From positions 13,149,085 to 13,213,084 of the forward strand of contig CP034980.1 of NCBI GenBank assembly GCA_004026145.2: a stretch of 64,000 bases of DNA, written 5' to 3'. A program made the position numbers and the translations under genes. This document shows, one piece after another, positions 1 to 12,300 of this stretch. The notes under the pieces are model-generated. The model was not told where the DNA came from and searched no databases. It saw only the letters and a program-made list of their open reading frames with translations. The stretch comes from Takifugu bimaculatus. Taxonomy: Eukaryota > Chordata > Actinopteri > Tetraodontiformes > Tetraodontidae. Position 1 is the stretch's first letter. The number at the start of each line of letters is the position of its first letter.

Positions 1-327
1 TGAAGGAATGATTATCTCCCTCTGTGACGCAGGGTTCAAGCTCATCGTCTGTTTGAGTGCCGGCGGTTCCTGTTTTATCACTGAAATGACCTTTACTGTG
101 ATCATCTCTGACCAATTTCAGGCTCATTACCTTATCTCTGCCCGAGCGGCTGATGGTTGTCTTTATCTGAAACTAGATTAGCTGCTGAAACTCAGCCTGC
201 CTGGATGAACGGCTGCATGATTTCAGGTTCCTACGCCTCATCCTCCATCCTACTCTACTCTTTATTACACCGCTCTTTCACTTTCCTCTTTCTGTATGAT
301 CCACATTCTCTGGGGGTTTACCCACAG
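1..327. other. 3' flank of the AIPL-like gene
   Basis: No further coding signal seen. It holds the AIPL-like 3' UTR with an AATAAA on the minus strand at 261-266, about 60 nt beyond the stop. Confidence 0.5.
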
Positions 328-3300
328 CTATCCCTCTGTTGTTTCACTCCTTCTTGTCTTTTCATCCATTTCAGATTCACTTTTTCCTGCCTTTTTATCA
401 GCTTCAGATTCACTCTTTTCTGCCTCTTTCTCTTGTTCTGATTCACTCCTTTTACCCATTTCAGATTCACTCTTTTCTGCCTCTTTCTCTTGTTCTGATT
501 CACTCCTTTTATCCATTTCAGATTCACTCTTTTCTTCCTTTTGATCTGCATCAGATTCACTCTTTTCTGCCTCTTTCCCCTGTTCTGATTTACTCTTTTC
601 ATCCATTTTACATTCACTCTTTTCTGCCTCTTTCTCTTGTTCTGATTCACTCTTTTCATCCATTTTACATTCACTCTTTTCTGCCTCTTTCCCCTTTTCT
701 GATTCACTCTTTTCATCCATTTTACATTCACTCTTTTCCGCCTTTTGAGCTGCCTTAGAGTCACTTGTCGTCTGAGCTGCTTCCCTTTTTCTCTCTGACC
801 ATTCCTTTTTCCTTTCTGCCCCCTTTACTTCGCTCCCTCCAGCTCCCCACTTCTCCTGCGTTGTGTCCCAGTAAGTCTTCTTCTGGCGAGCGTGCACGAC
901 GCGCATGCTCTCCCCCAGCTTCTTTAATTCCTGTCGGATGAAAGGTTTGAACTTCGGGTCCAATTTCCCCACGAGGTCGAAATCCCTCCGTGCTTCCTCC
1001 TCGTTGCACAGAGCGGCGTGCGCCCGCGCCCGCTGGTACGTGGCTTTAAAGCTACCTGTGGACATCGAAGAGGAGAAATCACGAAAGGTCAACGTGTAAA
1101 AAGCGGCCGAGCCAACAGGAAACAAAGTGGCTGAATAAGGCCGCTGAAGCAGTGAAACAGGAAGTGAAAGGTAGGTAGCAAATGAAAGGTCGGTGAGGCT
1201 GGGGGCAAACTGCAACCGTCAGACAGAAATGAAGGGAGTTGAAGACGGGGGGGGGGGGGCGTTTCATCAGCCTCGACCATGAATTATTCAGCCGTGGCTG
1301 CAACAAAAAGAAAGCAGCAGCGGCCATGGGCTGGTGTCGGGGGAGCCGGCGAGGCTCGCCGCCACCGCCACCGCCACCGCGATTGTTGGGTCCTCTCTTT
1401 GACTGGTAAACTTAGTTGAATAAAATATTTCCCAGGAATACTCGGAAAACAAGCCGCTCGCCCTGCTTCTGGGTCCACCGGCCTGAAATAAAACCCTGAT
1501 TTCCTCGGTGACCTGTCACCCAGGTGAGGCCCGTTTGCTCGGTTAAATCACGGTTTGTTCCAGGAACATTCTTCTTCAGCCTGTTGCCATCACGTCAGCT
1601 CGTTGCAAGTTCAGCAGAAGGCAAAACTCCCTCTTTTATTGCTTTTTGAACTAATTGACCACCCAGATTTCAACATCCATCTCACCTTTATGCTTCTTCA
1701 GCAGCTGGTCGTTGAGCTCCACCACTCGCTGGTGCTGCTGGAGCTCCAGCAGGCACTGGCTGAGGTTCAGCGTCAGTGGAAGAGACACCTTCTCCAGCGA
1801 TTCCAAGTCCTCCGACTCTCTGTCCACCTGCAGGAGGCCAGGGCCGTCATTAAGGGTTCTTTTTTTTAAAGATGATGGAGCGCTGTGGTGAAGCTCAGAT
1901 GATTATGGAGTAAATCACAATCGAATAAAGCAGAGAAATCTGCGGGTAGCTGGTATTTTTGGATCCCCTTGTCTCTGCTTTTCTTCTCGCCAGCATACCT
2001 TCGATACCACAGCTGCTCTTTGGAGGAGAAACAACAATGGGAGATGATTGTGGCGCGTGAGCGGCAATCTTTATTTCAATCACTGGAGCAGCTGGGAGCG
2101 TGCTGTCAATAACTGTTGACATTCCTCCAGTTTTGCTAGGGAACAATTTGGAATTTTTCCAGCAGACAACAAAACCAAAGCCACCCGCCAGATTGCTGCG
2201 CTTTTAGAAGACCTGTGGTGGGGAACACTGACCAGTTTTCGGAGGGCGTCCACGTATTCCAGGGCTTCGGTGAACTTGGCTGAAGCCTCCTGAAAGCGTT
2301 TCTCCTTGATGAGAAAATTCCCTTCGTCCTGCAGCAGCATGATGAGCCGTAGCATCTGCTGCCAGTCCTTCCCCTCCGACCCACTGGAAGCACTGGGACT
2401 GATGGTGGCGGAACAGGCTTCCTCGTGGTCGCCTGCTGCCCCCGGTGACAGCTCCCCTCCCTCAGATATTTCCTGGTTTTCTTCTCCTCCCTGCTCTTTT
2501 GTCCCATCTCCTCCACTTCCTTGGTCCTCCTCCTCCTTGTCCTGTGTCTTCTCCAGCATGTTCCAGTACGCCTCCTTCTCCTCCCAGTACTTCTCCTTCA
2601 TGCGCTCCGACAACGCCCTCAGCTCCCGGCCGACGAGGGAGGCCAGGGTGACGTCCAGGCTGGCCACCATGTTGAAGTCTCTGCGGGCTTCCTTCTCGTT
2701 CCACACGGCGGCGTGAGCCTTGGCTCTCTTGTAGTACCCCTTCACACAATCTGAGAACATCGAGAAATAAAAAACCCAAGCCCGGTAAATGAACCCAAAC
2801 AGAATTATTAATGAACGGAGAAATAAAGCGAAGGTCTGCTGCTGCGGCGGTGGCGGTTTATTTGCATTTAGGCCAGCGCAGGTCTGCGCCATGATCAAAC
2901 GGAATTACACGCTGCATCTCTATTGATCGCGATGATATTCCTCAAGATGCCGCGGGGTGAACGCCCGCCCGCCCGCGCCGCCGCGTGCTCACACCTGCCG
3001 AGGCTCACGTCGCTGTCTGCCTGCACACTCACGTGGAGAGGCCGATTGGTCAGGACTCATTTGAAGCGCGGCATCGACCACATTACCCACATCTGACTGG
3101 CTCCTCCACATCGGCTCCTCTGGGTTTTAGTTATTTATGTGAAGCTAATTTCATCCGCTGCTAGTTGGAGCCTATCTGAGCGCAACGTGCTGCAGCGGTG
3201 CTGGCTGGTGGCTCCAGTTTTATTAATTCCTTCCTCTGCATGTGTCCCCCCCACCCATAAAATTCCTAATTCGGGCACCATTCCCAAAGATATGTTGCTC

Positions 3301-6300
3301 TTGCCTCTGGCAAAAACCAACCGTCAGCTGCTTTTAACAAAGGCGGGATGCAGGAAAGGGAGGACTGGCCGACGTATTGCTGAGAGGGACCCGGGAAGGA
3401 GAGGCTGAGAGGAGAGAAAAGAGGTTTAGCTGAGAAAAGACAAAGGGAGAGAAGAAAGTGAAAGTGGAGGGAGGCCTCGTGAAGAGCGCTGCAGCCTCAC
3501 GGCAGCTTGAAATCAGCCCGTGGAGCTGTGAAAATCCCGTCAATCCTCGCCACAACACAGCTGCAACCCTGCGCACACACCAGAGCCGCGCACCCATCCT
3601 CCACCGCGCACGTCACGCATGCCGCAAACAAACTACGGGGATGTGCACGCTGCCTCCTCCCGCTGAAGACAAATATGAGTGGAAAAATATGAGCAGGCTC
3701 GGGGACAGAGAGAACAATAGAAAGACTGCCACTGTGGCATAATTCATAAGGCTGCGGAGCTGGGGGAGCGTCAGCACGAGAGCTCCCAGGACTGTGTGAG
3801 TAGCCATGGGGATGACGCTCCAGCTCCCCGGGCTGCTCCAGCTTTAAAACTCGTGTTAGTGTCAAAGTCGGCTCTTCTACACACTGTCACCGAGGACAAC
3901 AAACAAGAGGCGCGGCGACGACGCCGGCAGAGGCATCAGACCCTGACCTGTCACACTTTCCCAACACTTTGAAATGACTGTGTGTCGCTGTGCTGATATC
4001 CTGGGGAGGGGGCAACTTGCGCACAGACCCATTTTACCCTTCGCCGAGCAGCTTTGCATGCACTTCATTTGAAACAATTCTTCCAAAATGTGTGAAATAT
4101 TGACATTTGCTGCCTTGTTAAGATGATCAGAAATGGTCTTGGGCTCCATCTTTCCCTGGATGTTCCTCGTATGAACACAATTCGAGGGGGACGCCTTTGG
4201 GATTAAATACGTTTGAATATGTGGAGATGAAAAGATGAGCGATTCCGAAAAATACTGGAAGAATCTGGAAAAGCTTTTGGAACCTTGTTGCTATGGTGCA
4301 GTAGCCCTCGAAACTGTTGAGGAGCCAACCAAGAAACCCTTCCCCAGTTAGACGTGAGCCTGTTCTTTACTTTCTTCGGGGCTCCTACAAGAATTGCTTT
4401 GCATGTTATACATTCAGGGAAAACAAAATTGACATTTCAGATGGGGGAATGCCCCTGGGTCCATCCGGAAGCTCAAACAAAACCTTCGCCTCCTTTGGAG
4501 AATCTCTCAACTGCTTGATGAGTGAAAATCCTCCCGTTCCTTAATTCCATTTCTTCTCTCTCCATCTGCAGATGGTCCGTGTCCCTGAGCCACTTCCTTT
4601 TCATGAATGTTCAGATTAAATGGCGTTTGATGAACCCGCCTCCCCGAACGGGCCAAAATAATGTTGGAAACATTCATCCTCTCTGGGAAGTGGGCATTTT
4701 CCATTTATCGTGTCATTCCATGGGTCGACGGAACAAACTGGGGCCAAACACACACCAGAAACGTTTGTTTTCTTCAACTTACTGCAGCAAAGAAAACTGG
4801 CGACACCTCGAAGGAAATAATAAAGTGACAAGTGTGTCTATAATGTATTCATGGCTCATTGTTATTTATTTATGAATAAATATGCCGAGCTGCTGGTGGT
4901 GCGATCGTTCACATTCCGGAGGCCCTTCTGATTGGTCGAAGAGCTTGTCGGCTGGTTTCTCTCCTGCTGAGCATCTGCGGCACCGCATACGACTTCAATT
5001 TGACAAATCGGCCATGAAATCTGTCTGATTTATCAGTCTGGCCTGAACGCAGCATGTTTCCTACACTCCAAAGCTGCCCCCTTCATCTGCCAGGACCTGT
5101 CCGATCGACATTCCACGCGCGGCTTTACCTTTGTGTTTGTGGAGCAGCTCGTCGGTGTGCTCGATGACTTCATAATACTCCTCCAGCTCCAGCATGCACT
5201 GGCAGTAATTCAGTTCCAGGGGGATGATCATACGACCCAGATTAATGTAGTCTATGTCGCCCGGCATCTCCTACACACACAGATGGGAGAAGAAGGAGGA
5301 GAAGGTGTTATGAGCTGCTGCGTTTGCCTGACATCTGCTGCCTGCATTTCAATCATTCCCGTCAGTTCTGGGGGTTTGAATATATTCACGCAAACACAGC
5401 GTGAGTTCAGGAACCCGTCATTCTCGCCCCCGACCAACAAATCATTACGTGATGTTTGCGTGCGGATGATCCTAAAAATTCCCCCACATTATGTCGGGCT
5501 GAAACTCTAGCAGACCTTCTCCTGCGGGACCAGCTACTTCCTGCCCCCAGAACCCTCCTGGGGTTCCACGGAGAGGACGCGACGGCGCGTGACCTGATGG
5601 TTTGGACTCACTCTGGACTGGACGGTTTTCAGCAGCAGGACGGCCTCTTTGTATCTGCTTGCAGCCTCTCGGAACTTCCTCTGCTTGACCAGCGCGTTGC
5701 CCTGCATGTGGAGCAGCGGCACCGTCCGCAGCTTCTCGTCCTTTTCCATCATCCACGACTCGCGGTGGTAGGACATGGGGTCGCCCACCTGGATGCAGCA
5801 AAGGCAGGCAGCGCAGACAGTCACCACCGGTCGTTCATCCTGATTCTCATATCGTGCTACATCACTTCAGTTTGACTTGACTGTCTTTTTATCGCGTCCC
5901 TTTTGGCTTCGTTTGGACCTGCCGCGACCTGTAACCCGCCAGCCTCGGACCACATTAATCATCCGAGACCATTGGTGCGTGTTCGGCATCCTCCCCTCTA
6001 TAGTGGCTCAGAAGCGACAGAAATGTGGAGTTGGAGCTGTAACTGCTCCACTGCGTGACAGGGTGTGTTTCTGTTAAATAAAGACTCCGTATCCTTCATC
6101 TTGTCAGCCGAACAGCCCGAGAAAGTATCAGAAACAGATGAAGATGGTAATTTAGCACTGCTGGAGCCCCTGCTGGGTTTCGGGCTGATCGTGGGAGCGG
6201 CATTCTGAGCCGAAGGAGACGTCACTTTGTTTCTATCAACTCTCTCAGTGGGTTTTTAATAGAGGACGTGAGCCGAAGACACGGACGGCTCAACGCTCGC

Positions 6301-7890
6301 CCCTCTTCTGTCGCTTCCCAGTGGGACATTCTTTTTTACTGTCCTTTACCTGCACCAGCTCCATGATGAATATAAGCGGCTGAGGGGTTTTCATCAGCTC
6401 ATCGAGCTCTGGGAATCCGGTGGAGTGATAGTGGAATAGATTTCCCATACCGCACATGTGCTTCTGGCCTTCCAGGGGGTCTTTCCCTTGAGCAATTAGC
6501 CTCATTCCCTTAGAGACGATGGGGTACAAGCCGGTATGCTGCGGAAAAACACAAAGTGTGTGGATGTTGATGCAATTAATATTGACTTTGTTCATTTTAA
6601 GAATATACGAGCATCAGTTTTCATTTTTGTGCAGAAGAAAGGATCACTACTATTTGCACAAGCGGTGCGTTCAGAGGATTCAGCTGATTCGTGTGTGCCA
6701 TAAACCGCGATTAGGATGCGTTTAAGGGCTCTGGAATTCCCATGCATGCGTCGGTCTTACTCACCACGGCGTCACACCAGAACTCTGCCACCTCCCCAAC
6801 CCTCATGGACATCAGCAGCGTCTCCCACACCTCCATCTTGAACATCTTCCCCACGAAGATCTCAGCAGGCCTCCCGGCCAGTCGGCTGTCGTCGACGACC
6901 GTTCGCTCAAAGTCGTCCAGCAGCGTCTGGAAATGGAAAACCAGCTGGAGGTGGAGGCAGGAGAGCGCAAATTAAACAAATGCATCCGTCAGGACACCAG
7001 CATGAAGCACAAACCCAAATGAAAGACAGTGGAAATCTGTTTTTCATGAGTTCAAATCGAATGAATGCGGTTTATTTGCAAATAGAAAGATAATAGATGA
7101 AATACATTTTATTTGCACTAGATTTCCAGCTCTCCCACCGCCGATCATATCAGGGTTGCGGACACCTCGACTCAGTAAATCGGAGGACATTGTGACTTGG
7201 CACGAATGACTGGAACCCGGACTAACGAGCACTCGCGATGCGCGCTCACGCTCGCTGAATGCCCTGATTCACAAGATGGTCGGACCCACCCGGGCGGCCT
7301 CGAAACCGGAAGAAAGCACTTGGCTGATCCGGATACACACGGAGGGGGACGTTTAAGGCCACAGTGAGCAGAAAACCAGGTCTTTGCACGCACGTGAACA
7401 CCTGATTGAGCCCCACAGGCCGCACCATGGTCCCACAAGGGTGCGAGCGCACGAAGGGCGTGACCTCACGCTGCGGCTGTCATGGACAGCAGACGTCTGG
7501 CCTTGATGCCATGTGGCTGGATGGGAGTCGGTAGAAAATAGAAGTCTGTGAGCAGCATGGGATGAACAAAACACGTGGCAGAACCACGAGGCAGTACGGA
7601 GGACCAAACGGTGGCAGCGTGCGAGTGCCAGGGACCGAACAGGTGATCTCAGGGGGTAAATCATCGAAGAAAGGCTCTGACCGATACAGGCGACGCAGTT
7701 ACATAATTTAGAATCACAAATGTATTCAAATGAACGAGCCTCTTGTAATGAAGGTGCCCCGCGCCGGTCCTGCTGTCAGACGTGACACACTACCTTTGTC
7801 CCGGGTGGAAAATGAGGCAGCTGGTCCTGTGCCTCCGGCCAGAATCTTTTTCCTGACTCCTGGATGGTTAATAAGGTACGTCTCCTCCAT
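328..7890 (-). CDS. aipl1: AIP/AIPL1-like co-chaperone with duplicated TPR region
   Basis: Eight coding exons: 7794-7890, 6765-6944, 6350-6538, 5612-5788, 5129-5270, 2233-2750, 1686-1827, 328-1055. About 723 aa if one surplus base in exon 1 is discounted; AIP and AIPL1 are about 330-385 aa. Exons 1-3 (residues about 1-155) give the FKBP-like domain, with GVRKKILAGGTG and FERTVVDDSRLAGRP. Exons 4 to early 6 give a first TPR block (LNYCQCMLELEEYYEV, KRAKAHAAVWNEKEARRDF). Late exon 6 to early 8 repeat that architecture (LNLSQCLLELQQHQRVVEL, RARAHAALCNEEEARRDF). The tail is KSE-rich. The family binds HSP90/HSP70 through the TPRs and chaperones clients such as the aryl hydrocarbon receptor or retinal PDE6. 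Sequence details favour AIPL1 over AIP, but it may be a fish-specific paralogue. An AATAAA (minus strand, 261-266) follows the stop. Family is firm; the symbol is less so. Confidence 0.85.
410..747 (-). repeat. Coding minisatellite, 57-bp units (19 residues)
   Basis: The last AIPL-like exon holds about five to six imperfect copies of a 19-residue unit, for example AEKSESEMGKRSESEQEKE. Neighbouring copies differ at few positions, and one copy near 540-590 is shortened. The unit is a multiple of three, so copy-number change would keep the frame. It encodes a highly charged, probably disordered tail. The opposite strand is also open here, but only as a mirror of the repeat. Confidence 0.85.
7794..7890 (-). 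other. aipl1: AIPL-like first coding exon with one surplus base
   Basis: ATG is at 7890-7888 and the donor GTAGTG starts at 7793. The start reads MEETYLINHPGVRKKILAGG, a good family N-terminus. The end reads LPHFPPGTK in another frame, which is the frame that continues into exon 2 (LVFHFQTLLDDFER). The exon is 97 nt, whereas a phase-0 exon should be 96. The surplus base lies in GGACCAGCTG near 7820. Seen directly: the frame change. Inferred: either a one-base assembly insertion or a real lesion. Confidence 0.75.
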
Positions 7891-9329
7891 TTCCACTCAG
7901 CCCCGAGTGCGTTTCTTTCCAGGCTTGTTTTGCCTCTGTTGAGCTGTTTGCTCCTGCGTTGATTAGTCTTGAGGAGGGAGACTCTTGGCCGCTCGGCTCC
8001 CGCTTTGACAGATGGCTGGATTAGGCAGGGTTTGGAGGTGAACGCTTCAATCTGAGGAGCTAATCTTTCTCCTGCCACCACGAATGGTAGGTTAATCCCT
8101 GCAGGGAGGGCACAGGACGGGCGGGGATGGCCGCCATGTTCTGGGATCATGGATGGGAAAGGCCCGGATCATTCCAGGCAGGGATCATCCTGGGGAAAAG
8201 AGCAAAGCCCTGGTGACAAGGGACAGAAAAGAGCAGAAACAGGAAGAGCTGGCTTCAGGAATACTTGGAAGTTATTTCATTCAAGATTGGCTTACAGCAG
8301 AATGAAATAATGTTTTTGCTGCCATTTATTTGCTTCAAAGTTCCACCTTTTTGACAGAACGCGTAGGTTAAATACTCACTTTCAAATGTTTGATTGCCAT
8401 CCAAACCCTCTGAAAAGCCTTTCTTTACTACAATGAAATATCCGTACAGTCTATAAAAACCTTGCACTGCATTTTTCAAAGCACTTTTAATTCACTGTGC
8501 TTCATGGTCACTAAACAAAATAACTTGGTAAGTACTTGCGACAAAGGCACACAACAGCTCCAGATGCTGCCAACTTGATTTTAACCCAGTTTAAACACAG
8601 GAAGCGAAAAATGAAATGAAAAATGCATTCCCCAAGTTCTCGTCCAATGTGCCCTAAATTAATTATTCATTATTTTGTCACGCACTAAATGTGCCTAAGA
8701 ATTATATGAATTTCCAGAACTTTTATATTTAAATGCTGGTTTTGCCTCTGGGACATCCCAACATGACCACAGGGGCGGCAACAAAGAATCTAGGAGAATG
8801 TAAATGAGGTCGACTTCGGCACCAACGCTCCCCTCGACGTGCGAGAGCATTTGTAAACTGATGTTGGGAGCTTGCAGAGAAATGTGGCACATTACAGTGT
8901 AACGAATATAGATTATAGATCTGTGGCGGCTGAGATTTCCTTATTAAACCTTTATCTCCACCAACGTAGGTAACAATAGTGTAATCCCTCGATGTGGAAG
9001 TGAAATATCTGTGATGTAGCTTTGTTAATGTCTAAAGCTCAATGTTCAAGAAATGTAATCAAAATAACTGTAATTTAGCCTTGACACAAATGTAAAGACA
9101 GTGAGTGGCAGGATATGCTTGCATTTAAGAGGACACAAAATTACACAAATTACACATTCAGGGACACTTTAATAAAAAAAAACGACTACTGTTATTACAC
9201 TCATAAAAAAACAAAGAAATCAACGTGCTTGATCCTTTTAGTACATGGTAGAAATGAATGAATGAATGCGGCAGCAGCTGAATGAAGCCTCTTCTGTCCC
9301 GGTGGTGACGTTATGTCGCCCCCTGGTGG
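7891..9329. other. Intergenic: AIPL-like promoter side and taf7 3' flank
   Basis: Between two minus-strand genes. I see no convincing exon. AT-rich sequence with short homopolymers; an ATTAAA on the minus strand (9168-9173) about 160 nt past the taf7 stop could be its poly(A) signal. A GAAT-type short repeat occurs near 9252-9268. Confidence 0.4.
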
Positions 9330-12300
9330 TCACTTCTCGACCAGGGAGTCGAGCTGCTCCTGCAGGGAAGCCAGCTGGGGGAGGAGAAAAATAAAATGCG
9401 TGATTGATGGCGAGCAGCCCGGGGGTGTAATTGAGGGGGTAAGTGGATGATGATTAACATGTCTTTTCGCATTAATCTGCTGCCCTGGTTCGTCCATACA
9501 AACAGTGGGCACAAGACTGTGGGTGGCCACGCCGCCATGGCGACAAAGAACCATCCCAATCGCTGTCGCTGACAAATTGAACATGACTGCAGATGAAACT
9601 TGCCATCAGGGCTTGTAAATGACAGCCAGATGAGTGCACATGTAATATGACACCCGGGTGAGGAACTCAAGAGGCGTGGAACCTCGATTGCATTGATTTT
9701 CCGCGAAAGGGTTTTTACCTGCTCCATCTCCCGCTCCTCCTGCTGAATGATCTCATCCAGCAAAGCCTGGAAGCGGTTCTGTGTGGAGAGAGCAGCAAAA
9801 ACAGGGTTGGTTCCGAGCTTCAGTTAACTGTCACGGCTTTGCACGCTCGGGCGTCTTCCTGTCCCGATGGCCTTTCGGACAGAAAGGCCCCCTTGAGGCG
9901 ATGCCAGTCAGAGACAGGTGACCTTTTCACTGCAACCCTGACGATAAACACAGCAGACCGCACCGATGTCCTCCTTTAACTGACCGTGTGCCCTGATGCG
10001 CGCTGCTTACTTTGAGGGCCTGGTTTTCCACTTTCATGATCAGCTCCTCCTGTTGTTTCTTGCGAGCGCGGGTTTCCTGGAGCTTGGCCTTGATGCTGTT
10101 GATCTGCACCTGGTACTCCAGAACTGCGGGGGGGACGCAAAAGAAGATGACAAGCTGCGACCGGCGTGGAGGGACAAACGTTCATCAACAGAAGAGGCTA
10201 ATGTCTGAGAATCAACAGATGTCCCGGTGCCGCTTTCTTTGGCTTCTCTCAACCTGATTTCTGCACATCTGCATTCAAACCAGCAATCATCCAAGTACGC
10301 TTCAGTCAATTGCAACAACAAGCTGGCCCAGTCAAGGAGTTTGTGGAGCTCCAGCACAAACGCTCTGCAGGACCAGATGGAAAGTGGAGGGCTGGATCGG
10401 GGAAGCCCATAACCCGTCAGACTGGGAGCGCTGTGCCTTGATAATGATAATAATAATAACAGAGGCACCGAGTGAGAGCTGGAACAGCCGCCATGCTCCT
10501 GAAAACCAAGCTGTACTTAGAGATCCAGACTGCTGACGGAAAATCTTTTTGGCCTCTGCTTTGACTGGAATCAGAGCAATTTTGATTTTCTTAAATGTCA
10601 AACTGTCTCTGGTCCACGGGACAGTTCTGCCAGTCTGAGCTCAAGACTGAGATAAATGAGAGATGAGAGAATGACGGCGTTCCAGTGGGACAGCTGATGG
10701 AGCCAGCCTCTGCCCTGAAGCTGCGGGGAAAGTTGCGAGCACGAGTTCCAGCAGTTAGTGCTGCTCCAATTTCCCCCTCGCACAGACAACGACCTCCCCC
10801 GGTCCAAACCCCTTTTACCTATTTGACTGTTTCTGTCGCTCTCGTTCTGCGTGGAATCGGACTCGTTGAGTTTGTCTTGCAGCTGTCGGACCAGATCATC
10901 CTCCGTGTCCATGATATTCAGGTCCTCGTCCTCGTGACGGTCCCCTTCGTCTTCCTCCTCCTCGCTGGAGCTGCTGATGTCATTGAAGATCTCCCTCAGC
11001 TCGTCACGCTGGACTAGCCATGCAAAAAAAGAAGCAGACTGGGTGTTATTAAAGGAGACAAATCTCTGGTTTGATCTCAGCCTGCGGAAGAATAATGAGA
11101 ACCTCAAATGGAGACTCTCTTACCAGAAGAGCCGTGGCCCATCTTATGACCCGAGGTCCCGGGTGAGGAGTCCAGGTTGGCCAAAGAGCTGTGCTGATCT
11201 CCGTCCTTCGATTCGTCCTCGTTGATGATTTCCCACCCTGAATATTTTGGGTTAAAGTCCTCAAAGCTCTGCAGTCAGACCTCTGTAATTCTTAAAACTT
11301 CTCATTAACTTGAGAATTCTGGCACTCATTCATCACGTGCGTGCCTGCCGCTGCAAATGCCACGGCTATAATTAGATTCTAGCTTTGCTGTGACCAACTA
11401 AGCAATGATAATGAACAGTCCGTCTCAATTACTGTACCGCCAGCGCCCACTCTGAGGCCCTGTTGTGCTCTTATTCTGTCAGACGTGTTTAGAAACTCAT
11501 TAAAGCGCTAATGAGCTACGAAGAATTCCGTATTCATCACTACATATTGGCTGGAATGATGTCAGGTGGGTCAGGATGGGCTTGGCATCAGGGTCAGAAA
11601 GGAGGCGGATTAAGGTTTCGGTCATTACACGCAGCTACGCAGCGATTAGGCGGAAACAATGCGCTCTTAATGAAGACGTGTCTTTGGCAACGCTGACAAC
11701 AGCGCGGGGGTCTGAAAGGATACGGACAATGGCGGCATCCGCATCTGTGCTCAGCAACCTCTTCACCTCCTTCTCCACATCAGGAGATTCGATGTACTGT
11801 GATAGAGACAGAGATATGTAGGTTAGGTAGCATTAGCAGCACATCCCAGGCCGTTACGCTCGCTCGCTCTCTCCCAAATACACACACACACACTGGTAGC
11901 AGCTGGTCACATGCCAAGAAGCACATTAGTGATTAAAACAGAAGGGACCAAATCAATATGGCTAAGCTCTGCGTCTTCAAGATTTATTCCAAAGACAAAG
12001 TAGAAGTGCAGTGTTGGAGCACACTCGCCTCCACTTTGATCAAAGTGAAAGTGAAATTGCTTTTTGTGTGCATGCCTTCAAGGCAAACTAAGATGGAAAT
12101 GCTTTATTTATATGTAAATTTAGTTTTCTTTCACTACAGTTTCCCATTTTATGAAATGTAAATGCACTGTTGGAACAGAGCCTCCAAGAGCGGCGGCTCA
12201 TCAGACGGGAAGCTAAACAGACAGACAGGACGGGACCGAGATGTGCTGACGGGGGAGGCGAAACTGTCAAAACCTTCTTTTTTGCAGTCTTCCGAAATCT

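Noticed and set aside
318..764. Long open frames on several frames over the KSE repeat
   Set aside because: They mirror the coding minisatellite of the AIPL-like last exon; only the minus frame that continues into the TPR sequence is real.
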